DNA of 64,000 nt, taken from positions 514,956 to 578,955 of the forward strand of contig NZ_CAJQTX010000004.1 of assembly GCF_907163085.1 (NCBI RefSeq). Direction: 5' to 3'. Below are positions 8,417 through 17,943 of the stretch, piece by piece. The first letter of the stretch is position 1, and the number at the start of each line of letters is the position of its first letter. A program made the position numbers and the translations under genes. The notes below the pieces were generated by a model, which was given only the letters and a program-made list of their open reading frames with translations, ran no database searches and was not told the origin of the DNA. Source of the DNA: Candidatus Accumulibacter sp. ACC003 (lineage in GTDB: Bacteria; Pseudomonadota; Gammaproteobacteria; Burkholderiales; Rhodocyclaceae).

Positions 8417-8908
8417 ATGCGACTGACGACCAAAGGGCGTTTCGCGGTGACGGCGATGATCGACCTGGCCTTGCGGTGCGCCGACGGCCCGGTGTCTCTG
8501 GCTGGTATCAGCGATCGCCAGAAGATCTCCCTGTCGTATCTGGAACAATTGTTCGGCAAGCTGCGCCGCTACCGGCTGGTCGATAGCGTGCGCGGTCCGG
8601 GCGGAGGTTACTGTCTGGCGCGCCCGACCAGCGAGATGACCGTCGCCGACATCATCCGCGCCGTCGATGAGCCGCTCGATGCGACGCAGTGCGGCGGTCG
8701 CGAGAACTGCCATGACGACGAGCGCTGCATGACCCATGACCTGTGGTCAACCTTGAACGTCAAGATGTTCGACTATCTGAGCTCGGTGACCTTGGCCCAG
8801 CTGGTAGATCAGCAGCTCAGCAGGCGCGGTGTCGACGTTTCCGTTTTGCACGACGCGCGCCGTAGCGGCGCGCGGCCGCGCGCCAAAGTGGTCGCTTTTG
8901 GCCGCTGA
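8417..8908 (+). CDS. iscR: Fe-S cluster regulator IscR (Rrf2 family)
   Basis: 163 residues with a strong GGAGG upstream. The N-terminal winged helix starts MRLTTKGRFAVTAMIDLAL; the cluster ligands Cys92, Cys98, Cys104 and His107 fall at exactly the E. coli IscR positions. IscR holds a [2Fe-2S] cluster and represses the isc operon when clusters are plentiful; the apo form controls other promoters. It is the first gene of the isc operon and faces its own promoter region at 8345-8401. The C-terminal tail of 30 residues is basic and poorly conserved. Confidence 0.96.
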   Translation: MRLTTKGRFAVTAMIDLALRCADGPVSLAGISDRQKISLSYLEQLFGKLRRYRLVDSVRGPGGGYCLARPTSEMTVADIIRAVDEPLDATQCGGRENCHDDERCMTHDLWSTLNVKMFDYLSSVTLAQLVDQQLSRRGVDVSVLHDARRSGARPRAKVVAFGR

Positions 8909-8964
8909 GTGTCTTTGCGCCTTGATCTTTGCTCAACGTCTGACTGTCTGGTCGTCCACTTACG

Positions 8965-10122
8965 ATGTTTGCGCCCGTCTATTTCGACCACAACGCGACG
9001 ACCCCTGCCGATCCGGCGGTGGTCGACGCGATGCTGCCTTATCTGTCGCTGCAGTGCGGCAACGCCTCGAGCCGGCATGAGTACGGTCGGGCGGCGCGGC
9101 GAGCGATCGATGAGGCGCGCAGCAAGGTCGCCGCGGCGCTTGGCGCACATGCCAGCGAAGTGGTGTTTACCAGCGGCGGTTCGGAAGCCAACAACCTTCT
9201 GCTCAAAGGCGCTGCCGGCTGTCTGAAGCCCGGTCTGCTGGCCGTCAGCGCGATCGAACACCCCTGCGTGCTCCGGCCCGCCGAGCAATTGCGCAAACGT
9301 GGCTGGACGCTGCACAAACTGACGGTCGATGCCGACGGCCGCGTAGACGCGGCGAATTTTCAGGCGGTGATGGCTGCGCAGCCACGCATCGTGTCGGTGA
9401 TGCTCGCCAATAACGAGACCGGCGTGATCCAGGACGTCGAGGCGTTGGCTGCCCTGGCGAGAGCGGCGGGTGCGTGTTTCCATACCGATGCGGTGCAGGC
9501 GGTGGGCAAGATCGCTGTCGATTTCAGGCGTCTCAACGCTGCTGGCGTGCAAGCTCTGAGCTTGTCGGCGCACAAGATCGGCGGCCCCAAGGGCGCTGCG
9601 GCTCTGGTCCTCGATAAACGGCTCGATATCGAGCCGCTGATTGCCGGTGGCGGCCACGAACGCGGCCTGCGTTCGGGTACCGAGAACGTCGCGGCGATCG
9701 TCGGCTTTGGCGTCGCGTGTGAATTGGCTGTCGCTCGCCTGGCGACGACGGCTGCTCGCCTGCTGGCCTTGCGCGGGCGGCTCGAGCGCGGTCTTCAGGG
9801 CCTTGGCGCGACGCTCTTCGGGCAGGCCGTTGAGCGCTTGCCGAACACCGTCTATTTCGCTTTTCCGGAACTTGACGGTGAAACACTCGTCGGACAGCTT
9901 GACCGTGCCGGCTACGCTGTGGCCAGTGGCGCTGCTTGTTCGAGTGCCAACCCGGAGCCCTCACATGTGCTGCAGGCGATGGGCGTGGCGCCCGAGCTGG
10001 CACGCGCTGCGGTGCGGATCAGTCTCGGCGGCAGCAATACGGTCGACGAGGTCGACGCTTTTCTGGCGACGCTGCAGGCCACCGTGCGCCGACTGCAGCA
10101 ACTGACCGCGATGGCCGTCTGA
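8965..10122 (+). CDS. Cysteine desulfurase, second NifS/IscS-type paralogue
   Basis: 385 residues of a fold-type I PLP enzyme: [11 protein letters not shown] at the start, the PLP lysine K204 in [12 protein letters not shown], and the active-site Cys325 in [17 protein letters not shown]. It differs from the canonical IscS that follows it (10199) by many substitutions and a shorter C-terminus without the IscS-type tail, so it may partner with another acceptor. It removes sulfur from cysteine as a persulfide. It lies 56 bases after iscR and 76 before iscS in the same orientation, so the two are probably cotranscribed. The family assignment is certain, the specific role is not. Confidence 0.92.
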   Translation: MFAPVYFDHNATTPADPAVVDAMLPYLSLQCGNASSRHEYGRAARRAIDEARSKVAAALGAHASEVVFTSGGSEANNLLLKGAAGCLKPGLLAVSAIEHPCVLRPAEQLRKRGWTLHKLTVDADGRVDAANFQAVMAAQPRIVSVMLANNETGVIQDVEALAALARAAGACFHTDAVQAVGKIAVDFRRLNAAGVQALSLSAHKIGGPKGAAALVLDKRLDIEPLIAGGGHERGLRSGTENVAAIVGFGVACELAVARLATTAARLLALRGRLERGLQGLGATLFGQAVERLPNTVYFAFPELDGETLVGQLDRAGYAVASGAACSSANPEPSHVLQAMGVAPELARAAVRISLGGSNTVDEVDAFLATLQATVRRLQQLTAMAV

Positions 10123-10198
10123 GCGATCAGCCGCGCGGCGATCGACACGACGCAACAGGGTATCAACCGTACAACATGGTTCAAGTGGAGCAAGAGCA

Positions 10199-11410
10199 AT
10201 GCTGAAACTACCGATCTATCTCGATTATTCGGCGACGACACCGGTGGACCCGCGCGTCGCCGACAAGATGATCCCCTATTTGGTCGAGAAATTCGGCAAT
10301 CCGGCTTCTCGTTCGCATGCCTTTGGCTGGGAAACGGAGACGGCCGTCGAAGAAGCGCGTGCGGAAGTGGCCAAGCTGGTCAACGCCGACCCGAAGGAGA
10401 TTGTTTGGACCTCGGGCGCCACCGAGTCGAACAACCTGGCGCTCAAGGGCGCGGCTAATTTCTACGCCGGCAAGGGCAAACATCTGGTGACCGTCAAGAC
10501 CGAGCACAAGGCCGTGCTTGATACCTGCCGCGAACTCGAACGCCTGGGCTTCGAGGTCACCTACCTCGATGTCAAGGAAGATGGCCTGCTCGACCTTGAA
10601 GTCTTCAAGGCGGCACTGCGTCCGGACACCATCGTGGTGTCGGTGATGCTGGTCAACAACGAGATCGGCGTCATCCAGCCGATCGCCGAGATCGGCGAGA
10701 TCTGCCGCGCCAAGGGAATCGTCTTGCACGTCGATGCGGCGCAGGCAACCGGCAAGGTGGCGATCGACCTGACGGCGCTGAAAGTCGACCTGATGAGTTT
10801 TTCGGCGCACAAGACCTACGGGCCGAAGGGCGTCGGCGCGCTCTACGTGCGTCGCAAGCCGCGCATCCGCCTGGCCGCGCAGATGCACGGCGGTGGCCAC
10901 GAGCGCGGCTTTCGTTCGGGAACGCTGGCGACGCACCAGATCGTCGGCATGGGCGAGGCTTTCCGCCTGGCTCGCCTCGAAATGGGCGCCGAGAACGAGC
11001 GTGTCCGCATGCTCCGTGACCGCCTGTTGAAGGGGCTGTCGGACATCGAACACGTTTATGTGAATGGCGACATGGAACAGCGCGTTCCGCACAACCTGAA
11101 CATCAGTTTCGCCTACGTCGAGGGTGAATCGCTGCTGATGGCGATCAAGGATCTGGCGGTTTCGTCGGGATCGGCATGCACTTCGGCGTCGCTCGAACCC
11201 TCGTATGTCCTGCGCGCGCTCGGTCGCGAGGACGAGCTGGCGCACAGCTCGATCCGCTTCACGCTCGGTCGCTTCACGACCGAGGAAGAGGTCGATTATG
11301 CGATCCGCCTGTTGCACGACAAGATCGGCCGTCTGCGCGAGCTTTCGCCGCTCTGGGAAATGGTTCAGGAAGGCGTCGACCTGAGCACGGTGCAGTGGGC
11401 CGCTCATTGA
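10199..11410 (+). CDS. iscS: Cysteine desulfurase IscS
   Basis: 403 residues, the canonical IscS length. [14 protein letters not shown] opens the protein; PLP lysine K205 is in [12 protein letters not shown] and the persulfide Cys327 in [21 protein letters not shown]. The C-terminus ([21 protein letters not shown]) is the IscS-type tail that binds IscU. It supplies sulfur for cluster assembly on IscU and for tRNA thiolation. Followed by iscU after 23 bases, with a shared ribosome binding site region (AAGGAGAAG). Confidence 0.97.
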   Translation: MLKLPIYLDYSATTPVDPRVADKMIPYLVEKFGNPASRSHAFGWETETAVEEARAEVAKLVNADPKEIVWTSGATESNNLALKGAANFYAGKGKHLVTVKTEHKAVLDTCRELERLGFEVTYLDVKEDGLLDLEVFKAALRPDTIVVSVMLVNNEIGVIQPIAEIGEICRAKGIVLHVDAAQATGKVAIDLTALKVDLMSFSAHKTYGPKGVGALYVRRKPRIRLAAQMHGGGHERGFRSGTLATHQIVGMGEAFRLARLEMGAENERVRMLRDRLLKGLSDIEHVYVNGDMEQRVPHNLNISFAYVEGESLLMAIKDLAVSSGSACTSASLEPSYVLRALGREDELAHSSIRFTLGRFTTEEEVDYAIRLLHDKIGRLRELSPLWEMVQEGVDLSTVQWAAH

Positions 11411-11433
11411 TAATGGTTTGAAGGAGAAGACAA

Positions 11434-11829
11434 ATGGCATACAGCGTGAAGGTTCTGGATCACTATGAAAACCCGCGTAATGTGGGTTCCTTTGGCAACG
11501 AAGAGGAGGGCGTGGCGACCGGTATGGTTGGTGCTCCCGCGTGTGGCGACGTGATGAAACTGCAGATCAAGGTCGGCAAGGGGGGCGTCATCGAAGACGC
11601 CAAGTTCAAGACCTACGGTTGTGGTTCGGCGATCGCCTCGTCGTCGCTGGTCACCGAGTGGGTCAAGGGCAAGACCGTCGAGCAGGCGCTGGACATCAAG
11701 AACACGCAGATCGCCGAAGAGCTGGCTTTGCCGCCGGTCAAGATTCATTGCTCGATTCTTGCCGAGGATGCGATCAAGGCGGCGGTCGCCGATTACAAGA
11801 AAAAACACGCCGAGCAGGCCGTCCCCTGA
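11434..11829 (+). CDS. iscU: Fe-S cluster scaffold IscU
   Basis: 131 residues. The three cluster cysteines C37, C63 and C106, the release residue D39 and H105 are present ([32 protein letters not shown]), as is the LPPVK motif (99-103) recognised by HscA. It is the scaffold on which IscS sulfur and iron are assembled into [2Fe-2S] and [4Fe-4S] clusters before transfer by HscB/HscA. Follows AAGGAGAAG closely. Confidence 0.98.
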   Translation: MAYSVKVLDHYENPRNVGSFGNEEEGVATGMVGAPACGDVMKLQIKVGKGGVIEDAKFKTYGCGSAIASSSLVTEWVKGKTVEQALDIKNTQIAEELALPPVKIHCSILAEDAIKAAVADYKKKHAEQAVP

Positions 11830-11881
11830 GATGGCCAAAGTCCGATCAACGGTAGCAGACGCAAAACAGCAGGAGGTTTTC

Positions 11882-12205
11882 ATGGCAGTGACGCTTTCTG
11901 AACGAGCAGCTCGCCACGTCGCCAATTACATGGTCAAGCGCGGCAAGGGAATTGGCTTGCGCCTTGCGGTACGCACCAGCGGCTGCTCGGGAATGGCCTA
12001 CAAGCTCGAATTTGCCGACACCGCGCAGCCCGACGATATCGAGTTCGAATCGCACGGCGTCAGGGTCTTGATCGACCCGAAGAGCATGCCTTACCTCGAT
12101 GGCACCGAGCTCGACTACGCCCGCGAGGGGCTCAACGAGGGCTTCAAGTTCAACAACCCGAACGTCAAGGACGCCTGCGGTTGCGGCGAGAGTTTCAACG
12201 TCTGA
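11882..12205 (+). CDS. iscA: Fe-S assembly protein IscA
   Basis: 107 residues from the ATG at 11882, preceded by AGGAGG. An in-frame ATG does not precede it with a comparable binding site. The A-type carrier signature is complete: C35 in [14 protein letters not shown], and C99/C101 in DACGCGESF. It carries clusters or iron to [4Fe-4S] targets. Sits 52 bases after iscU in the same operon. Confidence 0.97.
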   Translation: MAVTLSERAARHVANYMVKRGKGIGLRLAVRTSGCSGMAYKLEFADTAQPDDIEFESHGVRVLIDPKSMPYLDGTELDYAREGLNEGFKFNNPNVKDACGCGESFNV

Positions 12206-12292
12206 CCTTGCAACGCGCAGTCCTGGAAGCCGCGACGAGCGTGCCCAGGCGGCGCCTTTCCGCGTCGCCCGACGCTCGCGCTGGATCACCGA

Positions 12293-12820
12293 ATGGATTT
12301 CAACTCCGATCATTTCTCGCTTTTCGAGCTGCCGCCAACTTTCCGGATGGACGCGGCGCTGCTCGACGGCCGCTATCTGGAAATGCAGTCGCGCGTCCAT
12401 CCGGACCGCTTCGCCAGCGCCGGCAAAGCCGACCGGCGCTTGTCGCTGCAGTGGGCGACACGCGTCAATGAAGCGTATCAGACACTTAAGAAGCCGCTGT
12501 CGCGGGCGAGCTACCTGCTGCATCTGGCGGACCACGACCTGGGCAGCGAGAACAACGCGGCGATGCCCGCCGACTTTCTCGTCGAACAGATGGAGTGGCG
12601 CGAGGCAGTCGCCGAAGCGCGCACCGCTGGCGAGCACCATGAACTCGAGCACCTGCACCACCGCTTGCAACGTGAGATCGGCGAGCGCTACGACGAACTT
12701 GCGGTGCTGCTCGACGATCGGCGCGATCTCGAACAGGCCGCCGATCGTCTGCGGCGGCTGATGTTCATCGAGAAGCTGCTGATCGAAATCGACGACGCGA
12801 TGGTCGCCTGCGAGGAGTAG
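12293..12820 (+). CDS. hscB: Co-chaperone HscB
   Basis: 175 residues, a J-type co-chaperone. The J domain carries HPD within SRVHPDRF, and the C-terminal helical domain ([20 protein letters not shown]) is of the HscB type that binds IscU. It delivers IscU to HscA and stimulates its ATPase. 87 bases follow iscA, 64 precede hscA. Confidence 0.95.
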   Translation: MDFNSDHFSLFELPPTFRMDAALLDGRYLEMQSRVHPDRFASAGKADRRLSLQWATRVNEAYQTLKKPLSRASYLLHLADHDLGSENNAAMPADFLVEQMEWREAVAEARTAGEHHELEHLHHRLQREIGERYDELAVLLDDRRDLEQAADRLRRLMFIEKLLIEIDDAMVACEE

Positions 12821-12884
12821 CCGCAGAGGCCGCCCTGGTAACCGTAACGCGTTCACTCACCAAAAGTACGTCTCAGGACTCTCA

Positions 12885-14786
12885 ATGGCCTTATTACAGA
12901 TAGTCGAACCCGGCGAGTCAGCCGCGCCACACGAACACCGGCTGGCGGTTGGTATCGATCTCGGAACGACCAACTCGCTGGTGGCGACGGTGCGCAGTGG
13001 CCTGGCCGTGGTGCTGCGCGACGAACTCGGCCGACCGCTGCTGCCGTCGGTGGTCCGCTACCTGGCCGACGGCAGCAGCGAAGTCGGCTACGAGGCGCAG
13101 GCCGGGCAGGCGCTCGACCCACGCAATACCATCGGCTCGGTGAAACGCTTCATGGGGCGCGGTATCGCCGACATTGCTGGCCGCGAGGCTATGCCCTACG
13201 TTTTCGACGACGCCCCGGGGATGCTGCGCATCGACACCGCCGGCGGGCTGAAAAGTCCGGTCGAGGTATCGGCGGACATCCTGCGGACGCTGCGTTTGCG
13301 CGCCGAGGCGTCGCTGGGCGGCGCGCTGCTGGGCGCGGTGATTACCGTTCCCGCGTACTTTGACGAGGCGCAGCGGCAGGCCACCAAGGATGCCGCAAAA
13401 CTCGCTGGATTGCCCGTCCTGCGGCTGCTCAACGAGCCGACCGCGGCGGCGATTGCCTACGGACTCGACAACTCCGCCGAGGGCATCTACGCGGTCTATG
13501 ACCTCGGTGGCGGCACCTTCGATATCTCGATCCTCAAGCTGTCGCGGGGAATCTTCGAGGTGCTGGCGACCGGTGGTGACTCGGCGCTCGGTGGCGACGA
13601 CTTCGACCACCGCATCTTCTGCTGGATTCTCGAGGCTGCCAAGCTGCGGCCGCTGTCCGTCGAGGACGCCAGCGTGCTGCTGGCGCGCGCCAGGGAAGCC
13701 AAGGAGTACCTGACCTGCCACGGTGTCGCGCCGATCAGCGGGAGGCTGAACAGCGGTGAGGTCGTCGACCTGCAGCTGAGCACCGAGATCTTCGCCGAGA
13801 TCACGCAGACGCTGGTCGCCAAGACCATGCAGCCGGTCAAGAAAGCGCTCCGCGATGCCGGCTTGTCGGTCAGCGACGTCAAGGGCGTGGTGATGGTCGG
13901 CGGCTCGACGCGCATGCCACAGGTGCAGCGCGCGGTCGGCAAGTTCTTCCGCCAGGACCCCTTGAACAATCTCGACCCCGACAAGGTCGTCGCCCTCGGT
14001 GCGGCGACGCAGGCCAACCTGCTGGCCGGCAATCGCGCTGCCGGCGACGACTGGCTGCTACTCGACGTGATCCCGCTGTCGCTGGGACTCGAAACGATGG
14101 GCGGTCTGGTCGAGAAGATCATCCCGCGCAATTCGACGATCCCGACGGCGCGCGCGCAGGAATTCACCACCTTCCGCGACGGTCAGACGGCGTTGGCCAT
14201 TCAGGTTGTTCAGGGTGAGCGCGAACTGGTCAGCGACTGCCGTTCGCTGGCGCGTTTTGAACTGCGCGGAATTCCGCCGCTGGTCGCCGGCGCGGCGCGC
14301 ATTCGGGTGTCTTTCCAGGTCGACGCCGACGGTCTGCTGGCGGTCAGCGCGCGCGAACAGACGTCTGGCGTCGAAGCCAGTATCGTCGTCAAGCCGTCGT
14401 ACGGATTATCCGACGACGAGATCGCGACGATGCTCAAGGACTCGCTGGCGCACGTCAAGGACGACGCGCTGCAGCGTGCCTTGAAGGAGTCGCAGGTTGA
14501 CGCGCGGCGTTTGCTCGAAGCGGTGCGGGCGGCGCTTGCCGCCGACGCCGACCTGCTCGCGGCCGACGAGCGCGCGCGGGTCGACAGCGACATCGCCCGA
14601 CTCGAGAGCGCCGCGCTGGCTGACAATCGCCGGCAAATCATGTTGGCGATGGACGATCTCGAGGCCGATACCAAGGATTTCGCCGCACGGCGGATGGACA
14701 AGTCGATCAGGCGGGCTTTTGCCGGTCGCCATATCAACGAACTCGAAGGCGATTCGGTGGCTGCGAAAACGGGGGAAGTGGCATGA
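12885..14786 (+). CDS. hscA: Hsp70-type chaperone HscA
   Basis: 633 residues. The Hsp70 signatures are clear: [28 protein letters not shown] and [14 protein letters not shown], with the substrate-binding domain from about residue 400 ([13 protein letters not shown]). The long stretch before the first signature ([20 protein letters not shown]) is typical of HscA. It drives cluster release from IscU. Its stop overlaps the fdx start by 4 bases (ATGA), so the two are translationally coupled. Confidence 0.97.
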   Translation: MALLQIVEPGESAAPHEHRLAVGIDLGTTNSLVATVRSGLAVVLRDELGRPLLPSVVRYLADGSSEVGYEAQAGQALDPRNTIGSVKRFMGRGIADIAGREAMPYVFDDAPGMLRIDTAGGLKSPVEVSADILRTLRLRAEASLGGALLGAVITVPAYFDEAQRQATKDAAKLAGLPVLRLLNEPTAAAIAYGLDNSAEGIYAVYDLGGGTFDISILKLSRGIFEVLATGGDSALGGDDFDHRIFCWILEAAKLRPLSVEDASVLLARAREAKEYLTCHGVAPISGRLNSGEVVDLQLSTEIFAEITQTLVAKTMQPVKKALRDAGLSVSDVKGVVMVGGSTRMPQVQRAVGKFFRQDPLNNLDPDKVVALGAATQANLLAGNRAAGDDWLLLDVIPLSLGLETMGGLVEKIIPRNSTIPTARAQEFTTFRDGQTALAIQVVQGERELVSDCRSLARFELRGIPPLVAGAARIRVSFQVDADGLLAVSAREQTSGVEASIVVKPSYGLSDDEIATMLKDSLAHVKDDALQRALKESQVDARRLLEAVRAALAADADLLAADERARVDSDIARLESAALADNRRQIMLAMDDLEADTKDFAARRMDKSIRRAFAGRHINELEGDSVAAKTGEVA

Positions 14787-15124
14787 CCCAGATCATCGTC
14801 CTGCCGCACCTCGAACTGTGTCCAGACGGCAGCGTCTTCGACGCCCGGCCAGGCGAGTCGCTGTGCCAGAATCTGCTCGAGAACGGCATCGCCATCGAGC
14901 ACGCCTGCGAGATGTCCTGCGCCTGTACGACTTGCCATGTCGTCGTTCGTGAAGGCTTCGACTCGCTCGATCCATCCGATGAACTCGAGGACGATCTGCT
15001 CGACAAGGCCTGGGGTCTCGAGCCGAACTCGCGCCTGTCGTGCCAGGTGATGGTCACCGCGACGCCATTAACGATCGAGCTTCCGCGCTACTCGATCAAC
15101 ATGACCAAGGAAGGCAAGCGATGA
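14783..15124 (+). CDS. fdx: ISC-type [2Fe-2S] ferredoxin
   Basis: 113 residues of adrenodoxin type. Cluster ligands C42, C48, C51 and C87 lie in [17 protein letters not shown] and RLSCQVMV, the same spacing as E. coli Fdx. It provides electrons for cluster assembly. Overlaps both hscA (4 bases) and iscX (4 bases). Confidence 0.97.
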   Translation: MTQIIVLPHLELCPDGSVFDARPGESLCQNLLENGIAIEHACEMSCACTTCHVVVREGFDSLDPSDELEDDLLDKAWGLEPNSRLSCQVMVTATPLTIELPRYSINMTKEGKR

Positions 15125-15315
15125 AATGGACCGACATCAACGATCTCGCGGTCGAACTCGCCGAGGCGCATCCCGAAGTAGACCCACTGACGATCAACTT
15201 CGTTGACCTGATGAACTGGGTCATGGCCTTGCCGGGTTTCGCCGACGACAGCCGGCACTGCGGCGAGAAGATTCTCGAGGCGATCCAGCAAGCCTGGATC
15301 GACGAGCTGGCATGA
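15121..15315 (+). CDS. iscX: IscX (YfhJ) protein
   Basis: 64 residues from the ATG at 15121, overlapping the fdx stop by [26 protein letters not shown] and FADDSRHCGEKILEAIQQAWIDE are characteristic of the family: a small acidic protein that binds IscS and modulates desulfurase activity as an iron-dependent regulator. A longer upstream reading exists in the same frame but is the shadow of fdx. Confidence 0.95.
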   Translation: MKWTDINDLAVELAEAHPEVDPLTINFVDLMNWVMALPGFADDSRHCGEKILEAIQQAWIDELA

Positions 15316-15701
15316 AACCCGACGACACGGGTGGCCAGCAGCGCAACGTCCTCGGCGGCCTGCTTGGTTCGTGCAGCGAAAAGCCGATGACCGGTTTCTT
15401 CCGCGACGGCTGCTGCAACACCAGCGACGAGGATTTCGGCAGTCATACCGTGTGCATCGTGGCCACCGGCGAATTCCTCGAATTCTCGCGGGCACGCGGC
15501 AACGACCTGTCGACGCCGCGGCCGGAGTTCGGCTTTGCCGGCCTGCAAGTCGGCGACCGCTGGTGCCTGTGCGCCGAACGCTGGCGCGAAGCACTGCTCG
15601 CCGGCAAGGCGCCGCGGGTAGTCCTCAACGCCACCAACGAAGCGGCGCTGCTGATCGCCAGCCTCGACGACCTCAAGCGTCACGCCATCGATTTGAACTG
15701 A
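15312..15701 (+). CDS. DUF2237 family protein
   Basis: 129 residues, starting at an ATG that overlaps the iscX stop (ATGA). NVLGGLLGSCSEKPMTGFFRDGCCNT and the C-terminal ATNEAALLIASLDDLKRHAI match DUF2237, whose members have four conserved cysteines or more and are of unknown function. Tight coupling to the isc operon is notable: it suggests a role linked to Fe-S chemistry or a cluster-containing protein, but this is inference from position only. Confidence 0.85.
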   Translation: MKPDDTGGQQRNVLGGLLGSCSEKPMTGFFRDGCCNTSDEDFGSHTVCIVATGEFLEFSRARGNDLSTPRPEFGFAGLQVGDRWCLCAERWREALLAGKAPRVVLNATNEAALLIASLDDLKRHAIDLN

Positions 15702-15800
15702 AGCAGTCGCGGCAGCGGCGTCACGGGCTGCTCGCTCGGTGCTTCATGCCAGCGTGCTCGGCCATCGCTTCGACCGACATCGCCGTCTGCGGCTTTCTGA

Positions 15801-15820
15801 GCGGAGCACCGGTGCTCCGC
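15801..15820. repeat. Perfect 20-base palindrome
   Basis: GCGGAGCACCGGTGCTCCGC equals its own reverse complement. It lies in the 225-base gap between the convergent DUF2237 and sco genes. There is no T tract on either side, so it is not a classic intrinsic terminator, but it could act as a shared stop hairpin or be a REP-like element. The rest of the gap shows nothing else. Confidence 0.6.
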
Positions 15821-15926
15821 GTGCAATCCTTGAAGTGCCGCGTCAGCGCTACGCACTCGCCTGCGTGCGGCGGCCAGTGCGACGAGCGCGGCTAGAAGAC
15901 TGACGGTGTTCTCCTGTCATTGCCGA

Positions 15927-16562
15927 TCATGCGGGATCGCGTCGCGCCAGCTGCTGACGTATGGCAGCAAGGATTTCCGACGCCGGCGTGGCGTACGGCA
16001 GGCGCGTCGCCAATCGTCCGCGGGAGTCGACCACGTAGGTTTCAGTCGAGTGGTCGATGGTGTATTGGCCTTCGGCGTTGGCCGGCTGTTTTCGATAGCT
16101 GACGCCGTACTGCTTGGCGAGCGTTGCGATTTCCTCCGGCGTACCGCTCAGGCCGACGATCGCCGGGTGGAAAAAGGGCGCGTATTCTCGCAGAACGGCG
16201 GTGCTGTCGCGTTCGGGGTCGAGTGAGATGAAGATCGCCCGCACGCGCTTTGCCTCGGCCTCTGTCAATCCGGAAAGCGCTTGCGCGACCAGCGCCAGCG
16301 ACGTTGGGCAGACGTCGGGGCACGAGGTGTAGCCAAAGTAGATCAAGACCACCTGCCCGCGATAGTCGGCGAGCGCGACCGGCCCTTGCGGTCCCTGCAG
16401 CGTGAAGTCTCCCGCCGCCGGGCTGCTTGCCGGCGGCAAGCGGCTGTGCGACTGAATGGCGGTAACAGCCCGCGGCGGCAGCGGTTCCCAGAACGCGACG
16501 ACGAAGACCAGCGCAGCGCTCAGAACAACCAGCAAGGCCATCGGTGCCCAGCGTGTTTTCAT
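15927..16562 (-). CDS. SCO1/SenC-type copper chaperone
   Basis: 211 residues. One N-terminal membrane segment (MALLVVLSAALVFVVAFW) anchors a thioredoxin-fold domain in the periplasm. The copper site is complete: C81 and C85 in YTSCPDVCPTSLA and H171 in YTIDHSTETYVV. Sco proteins deliver copper to the CuA site of cytochrome oxidase, and in denitrifiers also to N2O reductase. It follows the FixH-like gene by 15 bases on the same strand and is divergent from the nos remnants, so it may once have served NosZ as well. Confidence 0.93.
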   Translation of the reverse strand: MKTRWAPMALLVVLSAALVFVVAFWEPLPPRAVTAIQSHSRLPPASSPAAGDFTLQGPQGPVALADYRGQVVLIYFGYTSCPDVCPTSLALVAQALSGLTEAEAKRVRAIFISLDPERDSTAVLREYAPFFHPAIVGLSGTPEEIATLAKQYGVSYRKQPANAEGQYTIDHSTETYVVDSRGRLATRLPYATPASEILAAIRQQLARRDPA

Positions 16563-16577
16563 CGCTGCCGCTTCGTC

Positions 16578-17039
16578 TCAGTGACCGATCAGGAAGCGGA
16601 ACGGCACGGCGACCAGCGCCTTGCCGGTATCGACGAGTAGCGTGGCGTGCCATTCCATGCGGCCGGTGATGCATACCGGCAGGCTGGCCTGCCCAGAAAA
16701 GCGGCCGTCAGGAAGTTTTTCCAGTGCCGGTCGGTTATAACCCATTTTCATTTCCGTGCCCGTGAAATCGACTTCGAGCTTGCGCACCTCACCGCCCCTG
16801 ATCGACGCCCGCAGCTGCAGTGCCTGCAGCGCCGGGATCGGCCGTGGTTCGATAGAGAACTCGATTTGCATGCCGTCGGGCAGCGTCGCCACACAGGCCT
16901 GCTCGCTGAGCTGGCAGCTCGACAGCGGCAGCGTGACGTCGGTCTGCGGGTTGAACAGTGGCGCCAGCTTGTAGGCGATGACGCCGAGGATGGCGAGCGC
17001 CAGCAGGATGGCAGTGTCGAGCAGCAGGTTCTTGGTCAT
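16578..17039 (-). CDS. FixH/YtkA-like membrane-anchored protein
   Basis: The ATG at 17039 gives 153 residues; the frame is open upstream but only this part has structure. An N-terminal membrane helix (ILLALAILGVIAYKLAPLF) is followed by a periplasmic beta-sandwich domain. The motif TGTEMKMGYNRPALEKL and the later SLPVCITGRMEW resemble YtkA/FixH-type proteins linked to copper enzyme assembly. It forms a two-gene unit with the sco gene. The exact name is uncertain. Confidence 0.75.
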   Translation of the reverse strand: MTKNLLLDTAILLALAILGVIAYKLAPLFNPQTDVTLPLSSCQLSEQACVATLPDGMQIEFSIEPRPIPALQALQLRASIRGGEVRKLEVDFTGTEMKMGYNRPALEKLPDGRFSGQASLPVCITGRMEWHATLLVDTGKALVAVPFRFLIGH

Positions 17040-17252
17040 CGAGCGGGCGGCGGTGTGATCGGTGTTGGCAGTGGGGCGGTGACAGTGGGGCCGGCGCTGT
17101 TGTGCAGGCCCGGCTTGGCGAAAATTGATGCACCTCGAATTATCGTGCAGCGCTTGTACGCACAATGTGCGGCATATTGCCGCAGTGGCGTCATGGCGTG
17201 GGGCAATGGAGAGGGCACCGCTAGCCGCCAATTGATCACGGGGAGAGGGGTG

Positions 17253-17505
17253 ATGGAGTTTCGAACGAAGCAGGTCGCGTCGATGCGGCTAGCCGGATTC
17301 GGCGTTGCCGCTGCCGGTAGCGTCCATGCTGCCGAGTCTCTGCAGGACGTGATGAAGCGCAGGTGGCTGTCGCAACAGACTTGCTGGCGGCATCAAAGAC
17401 CTATGTCTCGACTGGCAAACGCGACAAACTCGTCGCCTCTTCGTCCGGCGGTCAGTCTGGACAGGTCTGCGATTTCTCGAGCGCCGCCATGCAGTGCATT
17501 CGCGC
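17253..17505 (+). pseudogene. nosZ: nosZ remnant (N-terminal ~80 codons, frameshifted)
   Basis: The ATG at 17253 follows GGGAGAGGGG and opens a Sec-type signal peptide (ending around GSVHAAES) without a twin-arginine motif, as in clade II N2O reductases. LQDVMKRRWLSQQ then continues, after a frameshift near 17365, as DLLAASKTYVSTGKRDKL and SSGGQSGQV, a conserved part of the NosZ beta-propeller. After the degraded SAAMQCIR (normally VPSMR) the homology stops; the remaining ~550 residues, including all CuZ and CuA ligands, are gone. No active N2O reductase can come from this locus. Confidence 0.75.
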
Positions 17506-17526
17506 TGGCCGACACCAGGCCGTCGT

Positions 17527-17943
17527 TCCTGGAGATCTGTGCCGGGATGCTGCTGGCGCAGCCGCCGCTCCTCAAGGCCAAGGAAGACGACCCCGAACGA
17601 CCGTTCAATCTCGCGGAGCGCGCCGGTCTGGCGTACCCCGAGGTGTGCCTCGCGGTTCGGGGCAAGGGCTGCATCTGCCAGGCGCGTGGTCACCTGCCCT
17701 ACGCGGCGGTCGATCGCTGGCAGCTGCTGCCGGCGCGTGATCATCCCTACGAGTGAGTGCGACCTCTGTGAGCTCTGCGTCAGCGAGTGTCCGATCAAGG
17801 ACGCGATCCGCATGGGAGAGTGGATCGCCGCCGACGGTAGCAAGTAGTACCGACCGCAGCTTGTCGAACAGTGCGGCGAGATAGTCTACCCGGTCGAGCC
17901 GGTGGCGATCGTCGTCGATCAGCGCCAGCCCTGGAGAGTGTGA
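17527..17943 (+). pseudogene. Ferredoxin-like 4Fe-4S protein remnant (NosG/NapG-like)
   Basis: Three pieces follow each other in changing frames. KAKEDDPERPFNLAERAGLAYP through VDRWQLLPARDHPYE ends at a stop at 17754-17756; CDLCELCVSECPIKDAIRMGEW continues in the next frame up to an in-frame TAG at 17845-17847; then YRPQLVEQC and VYPVEPVAIVVDQRQPW to a stop at 17943. One CxxCxxC motif survives, but the second cluster motif is damaged: the expected CxxCxxxC..CP has lost residues and a Cys reads as Tyr. The place between nosZ and nosH fits the NosG position in clade II clusters, but the family name is tentative. Confidence 0.6.

Noticed and set aside
10208-11440. 410-codon open frame antisense to iscS
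   Set aside because: High GC keeps antisense frames open; the translation has no motif and iscS on the other strand is certain.
17040-17252. FNR/ANR-type operator between the FixH-like gene and the nosZ remnant
   Set aside because: Only isolated TTGAT half sites (near 17124 and 17231); no second half at the right spacing.
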